Assembly (NCBI GenBank): GCA_030522415.1
Contig: JAMASW010000035.1
Span: 1-64,000 of the forward strand
Length of the DNA: 64,000 bases
Direction: 5' to 3'
DNA from: Channallabes apus
Lineage: Eukaryota; Chordata; Actinopteri; Siluriformes; Clariidae
The notes under the pieces were generated by a model, which was not told where the DNA came from, made no database searches, and was given only the letters and a program-made list of their open reading frames with translations. Of the stretch, positions 34,601 through 48,200 are shown piece by piece. The stretch's first letter is position 1; the number at the start of each line of letters is the position of its first letter. A program made the position numbers and the translations under genes.

Positions 34601-37600
34601 GGCCCATGGGTGTGGGAGCGCGTGTGTACCCAGCGGTGTGGGAGCGCGTGTGTACGCTGGGCCCAGGGGTGTGGGAGCGCGTGTGCTCCCAGCGGTGTGG
34701 GAGCGCGTATGTACCCAGCGGTGTGTGAGCGTGTGTGTATGCTGGGCCCAGGGGTGTGGGAGCGCGTGTGTACGCTGGGCCCAGGTGTGTGGGTGCGCGT
34801 GTGTACGCTGGGCCAAGGGGTGTGGGTGCGCGTGTGTACGCTGGGCCCAGGAGTGTGGCAGCGCGTGTGTACGCTGGGCACAGGGGTGTGGGAGCGCGTG
34901 TGTACGCTGGGCCCAGGGGTGTGGGAGCGCGTGTGTATGCTGGGCCCAGGGGTGTGGGAGCGCGTGTGTACGCTGGGCCCAGGGGTGTGGGAGCGCGTGT
35001 GTACGCTGGGCCCAGGGGTGTGGGAGCGCGTGTGAACCCAGCGGTGTGGGAGTGCGTGTGTACCCAGCGGTGTGTGAGAGCATGTGTACGCTGGGCCCAG
35101 GGGTGTGGGAGCGCGTGTGTACGCTGGGCCCAGGGGTGTGGGAGCGCGTGTGTACCCAGCGGTGTGTGAAAGCATGTGTACGCTGGGCCCAGGGGTGTGG
35201 GAGCGCGTGTGTACGCTGGCCCCAGGGGTGTGGCAGCGCGTGTGTACGCTGGGCCCAGGGGTGTGGGAGCGCGTGTGTACCCAGCGGTGTGGGAGCGCGT
35301 GTGTAACCAGCGGTGTGTGAGCGCATGTGTACGCTGGGCCCAGGGGTGTGGGATCGCGTGTGTACGCTGGGCCCAGGGGTGTGGGTGCGCGTGTGTACCC
35401 TGGGCCCATGGGTGTGGCAGCGCGTGTGTACGCTGGACCCAGGGGTGTGGGAGCGCGTGTGTACGCTGGGCCCAGGGGTGTGGGAGCGCGTGTGTACGCT
35501 GGGCCCAGGGGTCTGGCAGCGCGTGTGTACGCTGGGCCCAGGGATGTGGGAGCGCGTATGTATGCTGGGCCCATTGGTGTGGGAGCGCGAGTGTACCCAG
35601 CGGTGTGGGAGCGCGTGTGTACACTGGGCCCAGCGGTGTGGGAGCGCGTGTGTACGCTGGGCCCAGGGGTGTGGGAGCGCGTGTGTACGCTGGGCCCATG
35701 GGTGTGGGAGCGCGTGTGTACGCTGGGCCCAGGGCTGTGGGAGCGCGTGTGTACGCTGGGCCCAGGGGTTTGGGAGCGCGTGTGTACGCTGGGCCCAGGG
35801 CTGTGGGAGCGCGTGTGTACGCTGGGCCCAGGGGTGTGGGAGCGCGTTTGTACGCTGGGCCCAGGGGTGTGGGAGCGCGTGTGTACGCTGGGCCCAGGGG
35901 TGTGGCAGCGCGTGTGTACGCTGGGCCCAGGGGTGTGGGAGCGCGTGTGTATGCTGGGCCCATGGGTGTGGGAGCGCTTGTGTACCCAGCGGTGTGGGAG
36001 CGCGTGTGTACGCTGGGCCCAGGGGTGCGGGAGCGCGTGTGTACGCTGGGCCCAGGGGTGTGGGAGCGCGTGTGTACCCAGCGGTGTGGGAGCGCCTGTG
36101 TACTCAGCGGTGTGTGAGCGCATGTGTACGCTGGGCCCAGGGGTGTGGGAGCGCGTGTGTACGCTGGGCCCAGGTGTGTGGGTGCGCGTGTGTATGCTGG
36201 GCCCAGGGGTGTGGCAGCGTGTGTGTACGCTGGGCCCAGCGGTGTGGGAGCGCATGTGTACCCAGCGGTGCGTGAGCGCATGTGTACACTGGGCCCAGGG
36301 GTGTGGGAGCGCGTGTGTACGCTGGGCCCAGGGGTGTGGGAGCGCGTGTGTACGCTGGGCCCAGGGGTGTGGGAGCGCGTGTGTACCCAGGGGTGTGGGA
36401 GCGCGTGTGTACGCTGGGCCAGGGTTGTGGGAGCGCGTGTGTACGCTGGGCCCAGGGGTGTGGGAGCGCGTGTGTACGCTGGGCCCAGGGGTGTGGGTGC
36501 GCGTGTGTACGCTGGGCCCAGAGGTGTGGCAGCGCGTGTGTACGCTGGGCCCAGGGGTGTGGGAGCGCGTGTGTACGCTGGGCCCAGGGGTGTGGGAGCG
36601 CGTGTGTACGCTGGGTCCAGGGGTGTGGGAGCGCGTGTATACCCAGCGGTGTGGGAGCGCGTGTGTACCCAGCGGTGTGGGAGCGCGTGTGTACGCTGGG
36701 CCCAGGTGTGTGGGTGCGCGTGTGTACGCTGGGCCAAGGGGTGTGGGTGCGCGTGTGTACGCTGGGCCCAGGAGTGTGGCAGCGCGTGTGTACGCTGGGC
36801 ACAGGGGTGTGGGAGCGCGTGTGTACGCTGGGCCCAGGGGTGTGGGAGCGCGTGTGTATGCTGGGCCCAGGGGTGTGGGAGCGCGTGTGTACGCTGGGCC
36901 CAGGGGTGTGGGAGCGCGTGTGTACGCTGGGCCCAGGGGTGTGGGAGCGCGTGTGAACCCAGCGGTGTGGGAGTGCGTGTGTACCCAGCGGTGTGTGAGA
37001 GCATGTGTACGCTGGGCCCAGGGGTGTGGGAGCGCGTGTGTACGCTGGGCCCAGGGGTGTGGGAGCGCGTGTGTACCCAGCGGTGTGTGAAAGCATGTGT
37101 ACGCTGGGCCCAGGGGTGTGGGAGCGCGTGTGTACGCTGGCCCCAGGGGTGTGGCAGCGCGTGTGTACGCTGGGCCCAGGGGTGTGGGAGCGCGTGTGTA
37201 CCCAGCGGTGTGGGAGCGCGTGTGTAACCAGCGGTGTGTGAGCGCATGTGTACGCTGGGCCCAGGGGTGTGGGATCGCGTGTGTACGCTGGGCCCAGGGG
37301 TGTGGGTGCGCGTGTGTACCCTGGGCCCATGGGTGTGGCAGCGCGTGTGTACGCTGGGCCCAGGGGTCTGGCAGCGCGTGTGTACGCTGGGCCCAGGGAT
37401 GTGGGAGCGCGTATGTATGCTGGGCCCATTGGTGTGGGAGCGCGAGTGTACCCAGCGGTGTGGGAGCGCGTGTGTACACTGGGCCCAGCGGTGTGGGAGC
37501 GCGTGTGTACGCTGGGCCCAGGGGTGTGGGAGCGCGTGTGTACGCTGGGCCCATGGGTGTGGGAGCGCGTGTGTACGCTGGGCCCAGGGCTGTGGGAGCG

Positions 37601-40600
37601 CGTGTGTACGCTGGGCCCAGGGGTTTGGGAGCGCGTGTGTACGCTGGGCCCAGGGCTGTGGGAGCGCGTGTGTACGCTGGGCCCAGGGGTGTGGGAGCGC
37701 GTTTGTACGCTGGGCCCAGGGGTGTGGGAGCGCGTGTGTACGCTGGGCCCAGGGGTGTGGCAGCGCGTGTGTACGCTGGGCCCAGGGGTGTGGGAGCGCG
37801 TGTGTATGCTGGGCCCATGGGTGTGGGAGCGCTTGTGTACCCAGCGGTGTGGGAGCGCGTGTGTACGCTGGGCCCAGGGGTGCGGGAGCGCGTGTGTACG
37901 CTGGGCCCAGGGGTGTGGGAGCGCGTGTGTACCCAGCGGTGTGGGAGCGCCTGTGTACTCAGCGGTGTGTGAGCGCATGTGTACGCTGGGCCCAGGGGTG
38001 TGGGAGCGCGTGTGTACGCTGGGCCCAGGTGTGTGGGTGCGCGTGTGTATGCTGGGCCCAGGGGTGTGGCAGCGTGTGTGTACGCTGGGCCCAGCGGTGT
38101 GGGAGCGCATGTGTACCCAGCGGTGCGTGAGCGCATGTGTACACTGGGCCCAGGGGTGTGGGAGCGCGTGTGTACGCTGGGCCCAGGGGTGTGGGAGCGC
38201 GTGTGTACGCTGGGCCCAGGGGTGTGGGAGCGCGTGTGTACCCAGGGGTGTGGGAGCGCGTGTGTACGCTGGGCCAGGGTTGTGGGAGCGCGTGTGTACG
38301 CTGGGCCCAGGGGTGTGGGAGCGCGTGTGTACGCTGGGCCCAGGGGTGTGGGTGCGCGTGTGTACGCTGGGCCCAGAGGTGTGGCAGCGCGTGTGTACGC
38401 TGGGCCCAGGGGTGTGGGAGCGCGTGTGTACGCTGGGCCCAGGGGTGTGGGAGCGCGTGTGTACGCTGGGTCCAGGGGTGTGGGAGCGCGTGTATACCCA
38501 GCGGTGTGGGAGCGCGTGTGTACCCAGCGGTGTGGGAGCGCGTGTGTACGCTGGTTCCAGGTCTCTGATAGCGAGTGTGTACGTTCGGCCCAGGGGTGTG
38601 TTAGCGCGTGTGTACGCTGGGCCCAGGGGTGTGGGAGCGCGTGTGTACGCTGGGTCCAGGGGTGTGGGAGCGAGTGTGTACGCTGGGCCCAGGGGTGTGG
38701 GAGCGCGTGTGTACGCTGGGCTCAGGGGTGTGGGAGCGCGTGTGTACGCTGGGCCCAGCGGTGTGGGAGCGCGTGTGTACCCAGCGGTTTGGGAGCGCGT
38801 GTACGCTGGGCCCAGGGGTGTGGGAGCGCGTGTGTACCCAGCGGTGTGGGAGCGCTTGTGTACGCTGGGCCCACGGGTGTGGGATCGCGTGTGTACCCAG
38901 CGGTGTGGGAGGGCGTGTGTACGCTGGTCCAAGGGCTCTGAGAGCGAGTGTGTACGCTGGGCCCAGGGGTGTGGCAGCGCTTGTGTACGCTGGGGCCAGG
39001 GGTGTGGGAGCGCGTGTGTACGCTGGGCCCAGGGGTGTGGTAGCGCGTGTGTACCCAGGGGTCTGGGAGCGCGTGTGTACGCTGGGCCCAGGGGTGTGGG
39101 AGCGCGTGTGTATGCTGGGCCCAGGGGTGTGGGAGCGCGTGTGTACGCTGGGCCCAGGGGTGTGGGAGCGCGTGTGTACGCTGGGCCCAGGGGTGTGGGA
39201 GCGCGTGTGTACGCTGGGCCCAGGGGTGTGGGAGCGCGTGTTTACGCTGGGTCCAGGGGTGTGGGAGCGCGTGTGTACCCAGCGGTGTGGGAGCGCGTCT
39301 TTACCCAGCGGTGTGGGAGCGCGTGTGTACGCTGGTCCCAGGTCTCTGATAGCGAGTGTGTACGTTCGGCCCAGGGGTGTGTTAGCGCGTGTGTACGCTG
39401 GGCCCAGGGGTGTGGGAGCGCATGTGTACGCTGGGTCCAGGGGTGTGGGAGCGCGTGTTTACGCTGGGCCCAGGGGTGTGGGAGCGCGTGTGTACGCTGG
39501 GCCCAGGGGTGTGGGAGCGCATGTGTACGCTGGGTCCAGGGGTGTGGGAGCGCGTGTTTACGCTGGGCCCAGGGGTGTGGGAGCGCGTGTGTACGCTGGG
39601 CTCAGGGGTGTGGGAGCGCGTGTGTACGCTGGGCCCAGCGGTGTGGGAGCGCGTGTGTACCCAGCGGTGTGGGAGCGCGTGTGTACGCTGGGCCCAGGGG
39701 TGTGGGATCGCGTGTGTACCCAGCGGTGTGGGAGCGCGTGTGTACCCAGCGGTGTGGGAGCGCGTGTGTACGCTGGGCCCAGGGGTGTGGGAGCGCGTTT
39801 GTATGCTGGGTCCAGGGGTGTGGGAGCGCGTGTGTACCCAGCGGTGTGGGAGCGCGTGTGTACCCAGCGGTGTGGGAGCGCGTGTGTACGCCGGGCCCAG
39901 GGGTCTGGCAGCGCGTGTGTACGCTGGGCCCAGGGATGTGGGAGCGCGTATGTATGCTGGGCCCATTGGTGTGGGAGCGCGAGTGTACCCAGCGGTGTGG
40001 GAGCGCGTGTGTACACTGGGCCCAGCGGTGTGGGAGTGCGTGTGTACGCTGGGCCCAGGGGTGTGGGAGCGCGTGTGTACGCTGGGCCCATGGGTGTGGG
40101 AGCGCGTGTGTACGCTGGGCCCAGGGCTGTGGGAGCGCGTGTGTACGCTGGGCCCAGGGGTGTGGGAGCGCGTGTGTACGCTGGGCCCAGGGGTGTGGCA
40201 GCGCGTGTGTACGCTGGGCCCAGGGGTGTGGGAGCGCGTGTGTATGCTGGGCCCATGGGTGTGGGAGCGCTTGTGTACCCAGCGGTGTGGGAGCGCGTGT
40301 GTACGCTGGGCCCAGGGGTGCGGGAGCGCGTGTGTACGCTGGGCCCAGGGGTGTGGGAGCGCGTGTGTACCCAACGGTGTGGGAGCGCCTGTGTACTCAG
40401 CGGTGTGTGAGCGCATGTGTACGCTGGGCCCAGGGGTGTGGGAGCGCGTGTGTACGCTGGGCCCAGGTGTGTGGGTGCGCGTGTGTATGCTGGGCCCAGG
40501 GGTGTGGCAGCGTGTGTGTACGCTGGGCCCAGGGGTGTGGGAGCGCGTGTGTACCCAGCGGTGTGGGAGCGCATGTGTACCCAGCGGTGTGTGAGCGCAT

Positions 40601-43600
40601 GTGTACGCTGGGCCCAGGGGTGTGGGAGCGTGTGTGTACGCTGGGCCCAGGGGTGTGGGAGCGCGTGTGTACGCTGGGCCCAGGGGTGTGGGAGCGCGTG
40701 TGTACCCAGGGGTGTGGGAGCGCGTGTGTACGCTGGGCCAGGGTTGTGGGAGCGCGTGTGTACGCTGGGCCCAGGGGTGTGGGAGCGCGTGTGTACGCTG
40801 GGCCCAGGGGTGTGGGTGCGCGTGTGTACGCTGGGCCGAGAGGTGTGGCAGCGCGTGTGTACGCTGGGCCCAGGGGTGTGGGAGCGCGTGTGTACGCTGG
40901 GCCCAGGGGTGTGGTAGCGCGTGTGTACCCAGGGGTCTGGGAGCGCGTGTGTACGCTGGGCCCAGGGGTGTGGGAGCGCGTGTGTACGCTGGGCCCAGGG
41001 GTGTGGCAGCGCGTGTGTACGCTGGGCCCAGGGGTGTGGGAGTGCGTGTGTATGCTGGGCCCATGGGTGTGGGAGCGCTTGTGTACCCAGCGGTGTGGGA
41101 GCGCGTGTGTACGCTGGGCCCAGGGGTGCGGGAGCGCGTGTGTACGCTGGGCCCAGGGGTGTGGGAGCGCGTGTGTACCCAACGGTGTGGGAGCGCCTGT
41201 GTACTCAGCGGTGTGTGAGCGCATGTGTACGCTGGGCCCAGGGGTGTGGGAGCGCGTGTGTACGCTGGGCCCAGATGTGTGGGTGCGCGTGTGTATGCTG
41301 GGCCCAGGGGTGTGGCAGCGTGTGTGTACGCTGGGCCCAGGGGTGTGGGAGCGCGTGTGTACCCAGCGGTGTGGGAGCGCATGTGTACCCAGCGGTGTGT
41401 GAGCGCATGTGTACGCTGGGCCCAGGGGTGTGGGAGCGCGTGTGTACGCTGGGCCCAGGGGTGTGGGAGCGCGTGTGTACGCTGGGCCCAGGGGTGTGGG
41501 AGCGCGTGTGTACCCAGGGGTGTGGGAGCGCGTGTGTACGCTGGGCCAGGGTTGTGGGAGCGCGTGTGTACGCTGGGCCCAGGGGTGTGGGAGCGCGTGT
41601 GTACGCTGGGCCCAGGGGTGTGGGTGCGCGTGTGTACGCTGGGCCCAGAGGTGTGGCAGCGCGTGTGTACGCTGGGCCCAGGGGTGTGGGAGCGCGTGTG
41701 TACGCTGGGCCCAGGGGTGTGGTAGCGCGTGTGTACCCAGGGGTCTGGGAGCGCGTGTGTACGCTGGGCCCAGGGGTGTGGGAGCACGTGTGTACGCTGG
41801 GCCCAGGGGTGTGGGAGCACGTGTGTACGCTGGGCCCAGGGGTGTGGGAGCGCGTGTGTACCCAGGGGTGAGGGAGCGCGTGTGTACGCTGGGCCAGGGT
41901 TGTGGGAGCGCGTGTGTACTCTGGGCCCAGGGGTGTGGGAGAGCGTGTGTACGCTGGGCCCAGGGGTGTGGGTGCGCGTGTGTACGCTGGGCCCAGGGGT
42001 GTGGCAGCGCGTGTGTACGCTGGGCCCAGGGGTGTGGGAGCGCGTGTGTACGCTGGGCCCAGGGGTGTGGTAGCGCGTGTGTACCCAGGGGTCTGGGAGC
42101 GCGTGTGTACGCTGGGCCCAGGGGTGTGGGAGCGCGTGTGTACGCTGGGCCCAGGGGTGTGGGAGCGCGTGTGTACCCAGCGGTGTGGGAGCGCGTGTGT
42201 ACCCAGCGGTGTGTGAGCGCATGTGTACGCTGGGCCCAGGGGTGTGGGAGCGCGTGTGTACGCTGGGCCCAGGGGTGTGGGTGCGCGTGTGTACCCTGGG
42301 CCCAGGGGTGTGGCAGCGCGTATGTACGCTGGACCCAGGGGTGTGGGAGCGCGTGTGTATGCTGGGCCCAGGGGTGCGGGAGCGCGTGTGTACCCAGCGG
42401 TGTGGGAGCGCGTGTGTACGCTGGGCCCAGGGGTGTGGGAGCGCGTGTGTACGCTGGGCCCAGGGGTGTGGTAGCGCGTGTGTACCCAGGGGTCTGGGAG
42501 CGCGTGTGTACGCTGGGCCCAGGGGTGTGGGAGCGCGTGTGTACGCTGGGCCCAGGGGTGTGGGAGCGCGTGTGTACGCTGGGCCCAGGGGTGTGGGAGC
42601 GCGTGTGTACGCTGGGCCCAGCGGTGTGGGAGCGCGTGTGTACCAAGCGGTGTGGGAGCGCGTGTGTACGCTGGGCCCAGGGGTGTGGGAGCGCGTGTGT
42701 ACCCAGCGGTGTGGGAGCGCTTGTATACGCTGGGCCCACGGGTGTGGGATCGCGTGTGTACCCAGCGGTGTGTGAGCGCGTGTGTACGCTGGTCCAAGGG
42801 CTCTGAGAGCGAGTGTGTACGTTGGGCCCAGGGGTGTGGGAGCGCGTGTGTACGCTGGGCCCAGGGGTGTGGGAGCGCGTGTGTACGCTGGGCCCAGGGG
42901 TGTGGAGCGCTTGTGTACGCTGGGCCCAGGGGTGCGGGAGCGCGTGTGTACGCTGGGCCCAGGGGTGTGGGAGCGCGTGTGTACCCAGCGGTGTGGGAGC
43001 GCGTGTGTACGCTGGGCCCAGGAGTGTGGGAGCGCGTGTGTACGCTGGGCCCAGGGGTGTGGGTGCGCGTGTGTACGCTGGGCCCAGGGGTGTGGCAGCG
43101 CGTGTGTACGCTGGGCCCAGGGGTGTGGGAGCGCGTGTGTACGCTGGGCCCATGGGTGAGGGAGCGCGTGTGTACGCTGGGCCCAGGGGTGTGGGAGCGC
43201 GTGTGTACCCAGGGTTGTGGGAGCGCGTGTGTACGCTGGGCCCATGGGTGTGGGAGCGCGTGTGTACCCAGCGGTGTGGGAGCGCGTGTGTACGCTGGGC
43301 CCAGGGGTGTGGGAGCGCGTTTGCTCCCAGCGGTGTGGGAGCGCGTGTGTACCCAGCGGTGTGTGAGCGTGTGTGCACGCTTGGCCCAGGGGTGTGGGAG
43401 CGCGTGTGTACGCTGGGCCCAGGGGTGTGGGAGCGCGTGTGTACGCTGGGCCCAGGTGTGTGGGTGTGCGTGTGTACGCTGGGCCCGGGGGTGTGGCAGC
43501 GCGTGTGTACGCTGGGCCCAGGGGTGTGGGAGCGCGTGTGTACGCTGGGCCCAGGGGTGCGGGAGCGCGTGTGTACGCTGGGCCCGGGGGTGAGGGAGCG

Positions 43601-45284
43601 CGTGTGTACCCAGCGGTGTGGGAGCGCGAGTGTACGCTGGGCCCAGGGGTGAGGGAGCGCGTGTGTACGCTGGGCCCAGGGGTGTGGGTGCGCGTGTGTA
43701 CGCTGGGCCCAAGGGTGTGGCAGCGCGTGTGTACGCTGGGCCCAGGGGTGTGGGAGCGCGTGTGTACGCTGGGCCCATGGGTGAGGGAGCGCATGTGTAC
43801 GCTGGGCCCAGGGGTGTGGGAGCGCGTGTGTACCCAGGGTTGTGGGAGCGCGTGTGTAAGCTGGGCCAATGGGGTGTGAGAGCGGGTGTGTACCCAGGGG
43901 TGTGGGAGCGCGTGTGTACCCAGGGGTGAGGGAGCGCGTGTGTACGCTGGGCCCAGGGGTGTGGGAGCGCGTGTGTACGCTGGGCCCATGGGTGAGGGAG
44001 CGCATGTGTACGCTGGGCCCAGGGGTGTGGGAGCGCGTGTGTACCCAGGGTTGTGGGAGCGCGTGTGTAAGCTGGGCCCATGGGGTGTGAGAGCGGGTGT
44101 GTACCCAGGGGTGTGGGAGCGCGTGTGTACCCAGGGGTGAGGGAGCGCGTGTGTACGCTGGGCCCAGGGGTGTGGGAGCGCGTGTGTACGCTGGGCCCAT
44201 GGGTGTGGGAGCGCGTCTGTACCCAGCGGTGTGGGAGCGCCTGTGTACCGAGGGGTGTGGGAGCGCATGTGTACGCTGGGCCCAGGGGTGTGGGAGCGCG
44301 TGTGTACCCAGCGGTGTGGGAGCGCGTGTGTACCCAGCGGTGTGGGAGCGCGTGTGCACGCTGGGCCCTGGGGTGTGGGAGAGCGCGTGTACGCTGGGCG
44401 CAGGGGTGTGGGTGCGCGTGTGTACGCTGGGCCCAGGGGTGTGGGAGCGCGTGTGTACGCTGGGCCCATGGGTATGGGAGCGCGTATGTACGCTGGGCCC
44501 AGGGGTGTGGGAGCGCGTGTGTACCCAGCGGTGTGGGAGCGCGTGTGTACCCAGCGGTGTGGGAGCGCGTGTGTACCCAGCGGTGTGTGTGCGCGTGTGT
44601 AAGCTGGGCCCAGGGTGTGGGAGAGCGCGTGTACGCTGGGCCCAGGGGTGTGGGAGCGCGTGTGTACCCAGGGGTGTGGGAGCGCGTGTGTACCCATGGC
44701 CCAGGGGTGTGGGAGCGCGTGTGTACGCTGGGCCCAGGGATGTGGGAGCGCGTATGTATGCTGGGCCCATTGGTGTGGGAGCGCGAGTGTACCCAGCGGT
44801 GTGGGAGCGCGTGTGTACACTGGGCCCAGCGGTGTGGGAGCGCGTGTGTACGCTGGGCCCAGGGGTGTGGGAGCGCGTGTGTACGCTGGGCCCATGGGTG
44901 TGGGAGCGCGTGTGTACGCTGGGCCCAGGGCTGTGGGAGCGCGTGTGTACGCTGGGCCCAGGGGTGTGGGAGTGCGTGTGTACGCTGGGCCCAGGGCTGT
45001 GGGAGCGCGTGTGTACGCTGGGCCCAGGGGTGTGGGAGCGCGTTTGTACGCTGGGCCCAAGGGTGTGGGAGCGCGTGTGTACGCTGGGCCCAGGGGTGTG
45101 GCAGCGCGTGTGTACGCTGGGCCCAGGGGTGTGGGAGCGCGTGTGTATGCTGGGTCCATGGGTGTGGGAGCGCTTGTGTACCCAGCGGTGTGGGAGCGCG
45201 TGTGTACGCTGGGCCCAGGGATGCGGGAGCGCGTGTGTACGCTGGGCCCAGGGGTGTGGGAGCGCGTGTGTACCCAGCGGTGTG
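31610..45284 (+). repeat. Large tandem duplication, copy 1 (13,675 bp)
   Basis: This segment is followed directly by a nearly identical copy. It contains module Z three times (from 31607, 35164 and 37085), a ladder (33033-33782), a HOR-A-like part with M1 and M2 (38400-40460, matching 6630-8690 at offset 31,774), the 808-bp pair, a second ladder (41717-42466), the 211-bp pair and the GTACCGAGGG block. From 38.4 kb to the end it matches 6.63-13.51 kb. Relative to copy 2 it lacks two 66-bp pieces, near 36694 and 37350. Its right edge joins the GTACCGAGGG block to a GTGTGAAAGC unit within about 50 bp of shared sequence (45235-45285). Confidence 0.9.
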
Positions 45285-48200
45285 TGAAAGCATGTGTACG
45301 CTGGGCCCAGGGGTGTGGGAGCGCGTGTGTACGCTGGCCCCAGGGGTGTGGCAGCGCGTGTGTACGCTGGGCCCAGGGGTGTGGGAGCGCGTGTGTACCC
45401 AGCGGTGTGGGAGCGCGTGTGTAACCAGCGGTGTGTGAGCGCATGTGTACGCTGGGCCCAGGGGTGTGGGATCGCGTGTGTACGCTGGGCCCAGGGGTGT
45501 GGGTGCGCGTGTGTACCCTGGGCCCATGGGTGTGGCAGCGCGTGTGTACGCTTAACCCAGGGGTGTGGGAGCGCGTGTGTACGCTGGGCCCAGGGGTGTG
45601 GGAGCGCGTGTGTACGCTGGGCCCAGGGGTCTGGCAGCGCGTGTGTACGCTGGGCCCAGGGATGTGGGAGCGCGTATGTATGCTGGGCCCATTGGTGTGG
45701 GAGCGCGAGTGTACCCAGCGGTGTGGGAGCGCGTGTGTACACTGGGCCCAGCGGTGTGGGAGCGCGTGTGTACGCTGGGCCCAGGGGTGTGGGAGCGCGT
45801 GTGTACGCTGGGCCCATGGGTGTGGGAGCGCGTGTGTACGCTGGGCCCAGGGCTGTGGGAGCGCGTGTGTACGCTGGGCCCAGGGGTTTGGGAGCGCGTG
45901 TGTACGCTGGGCCCAGGGCTGTGGGAGCGCGTGTGTACGCTGGGCCCAGGGGTGTGGGAGCGCGTTTGTACGCTGGGCCCAGGGGTGTGGGAGCGCGTGT
46001 GTACGCTGGGCCCAGGGGTGTGGCAGCGCGTGTGTACGCTGGGCCCAGGGGTGTGGGAGCGCGTGTGTATGCTGGGCCCATGGGTGTGGGAGCGCTTGTG
46101 TACCCAGCGGTGTGGGAGCGCGTGTGTACGCTGGGCCCAGGGGTGCGGGAGCGCGTGTGTACGCTGGGCCCAGGGGTGTGGGAGCGCGTGTGTACCCAGC
46201 GGTGTGGGAGCGCCTGTGTACTCAGCGGTGTGTGAGCGCATGTGTACGCTGGGCCCAGGGGTGTGGGAGCGCGTGTGTACGCTGGGCCCAGGTGTGTGGG
46301 TGCGCGTGTGTATGCTGGGCCCAGGGGTGTGGCAGCGTGTGTGTACGCAGGGCCCAGCGGTGTGGGAGCGCATGTGTACCCAGCGGTGCGTGAGCGCATG
46401 TGTACGCTGGGCCCAGGGGTGTGGGAGCGCGTGTGTACGCTGGGCCCAGGGGTGTGGGAGCGCGTGTGTACGCTGGGCCCAGGGGTGTGGGAGCGCGTGT
46501 GTACCCAGGGGTGTGGGAGCGCGTGTGTACGCTGGGCCAGGGTTGTGGGAGCGCGTGTGTACGCTGGGCCCAGGGGTGTGGGAGCGCGTGTGTACGCTGG
46601 GCCCAGGGGTGTGGGTGCGCGTGTGTACGCTGGGCCCAGAGGTGTGGCAGCGCGTGTGTACGCTGGGCCCAGGGGTGTGGGAGCGCGTGTGTACGCTGGG
46701 CCCAGGGGTGTGGTAGCGCGTGTGTACCCAGGGGTCTGGGAGCGCGTGTGTACGCTGGGCCCAGGGGTGTGGGAGCGCGTGTGTACGCTGGGCCCAGGGG
46801 TCTGGGAGCACGTGTGTACACTGGGCCCAGGGGTGTGGGAGCGCGTGTGTACCCAGGGGTGAGGGAGCGCGTGTGTACGCTGGGCCAGGGTTGTGGGAGC
46901 GCGTGTGTACGCTGGGCCCAGGGGTGTGGGAGCGCGTGTGTACGCTGGGCCCAGGGGTGTGGGTGCGCGTGTGTACGCTGGGCCCAGGGGTGTGGCAGCG
47001 CGTGTGTACGCTGGGCCCAGGGGTGTGGGAGCGCGTGTGTACGCTGGGCCCAGGGGTGTGGTAGCGCGTGTGTACCCAGGGGTCTGGGAGCGCGTGTGTA
47101 CGCTGGGCCCAGGTGTGTGGGAGCGCGTGTGTACGCTGGGCCCAGGGGTGTGGGAGCGCGTGTGTACCCAGCGGTGTGGGAGCGCGTGTGTACCCAGCGG
47201 TGTGTGAGCGCATGTGTACGCTGGGCCCAGGGGTGTGGGAGCGCGTGTGTACGCTGGGCCCAGGGGTGTGGGTGCGCGTGTGTACCCTGGGCCCAGGGGT
47301 GTGGCAGCGCGTATGTACGCTGGACCCAGGGGTGTGGGAGCGCGTGTGTATGCTGGGCCCAGGGGTGCGGGAGCGCGTGTGTACCCAGCGGTGTGGGAGC
47401 GCGTGTGTACGCTGGGCCCAGGGGTGTGGGAGCGCGTGTGTACGCTGGGCCCAGGGGTGTGGTAGCGCGTGTGTACCCAGGGGTCTGGGAGCGCGTGTGT
47501 ACGCTGGGCCCAGGGGTGTGGGAGCGCGTGTGTACGCTGGGCCCAGGGGTGTGGGAGCGCGTGTGTACGCTGGGCCCAGGGGTGTGGGAGCGCGTGTGTA
47601 CGCTGGGCTCAGGGGTGTGGGAGCGCGTGTGTACGCTGGGCCCAGCGGTGTGGGAGCGCGTGTGTACCCAGCGGTGTGGGAGCGCGTGTGTACGCTGGGC
47701 CCAGGGGTGTGGGAGCGCGTGTGTACCCAGCGGTGTGGGAGCGCTTGTGTACGCTGGGCCCACGGGTGTGGGATCGCGTGTGTACCCAGCGGTGTGTGAG
47801 CGCGTGTGTACGCTGGTCCAAGGGCTCTGAGAGCGAGTGTGTACGTTGGGCCCAGGGGTGTGGGAGCGCGTGTGTACGCTGGGCCCAGGGGTGTGGGAGC
47901 GCGTGTGTACGCTGGGCCCAGGGGTGTGGGAGCGCGTGTGTACCCAGCGGTGTGGGAGCGCGTGTGTACCCAGCGGTGTGGGAGCGCGTGTGTACCCAGC
48001 GGTGTGTGAGAGCATGTGTACGCTGGGCCCAGGGGTGTGGGAGCGCGTGTGTACGCTGGGCCCAGGGGTGCGGGAGCGCGTGTGTACGCTGGGCCCAGGG
48101 GTGTGGGAGCGCGTGTGTACCCAGCGGTGTGGGAGCGCGTGTGTACGCTGGGCCCAGGGGTGTGGGAGCGCGTGTGTACGCTGGGCCCATGGGTGAGGGA

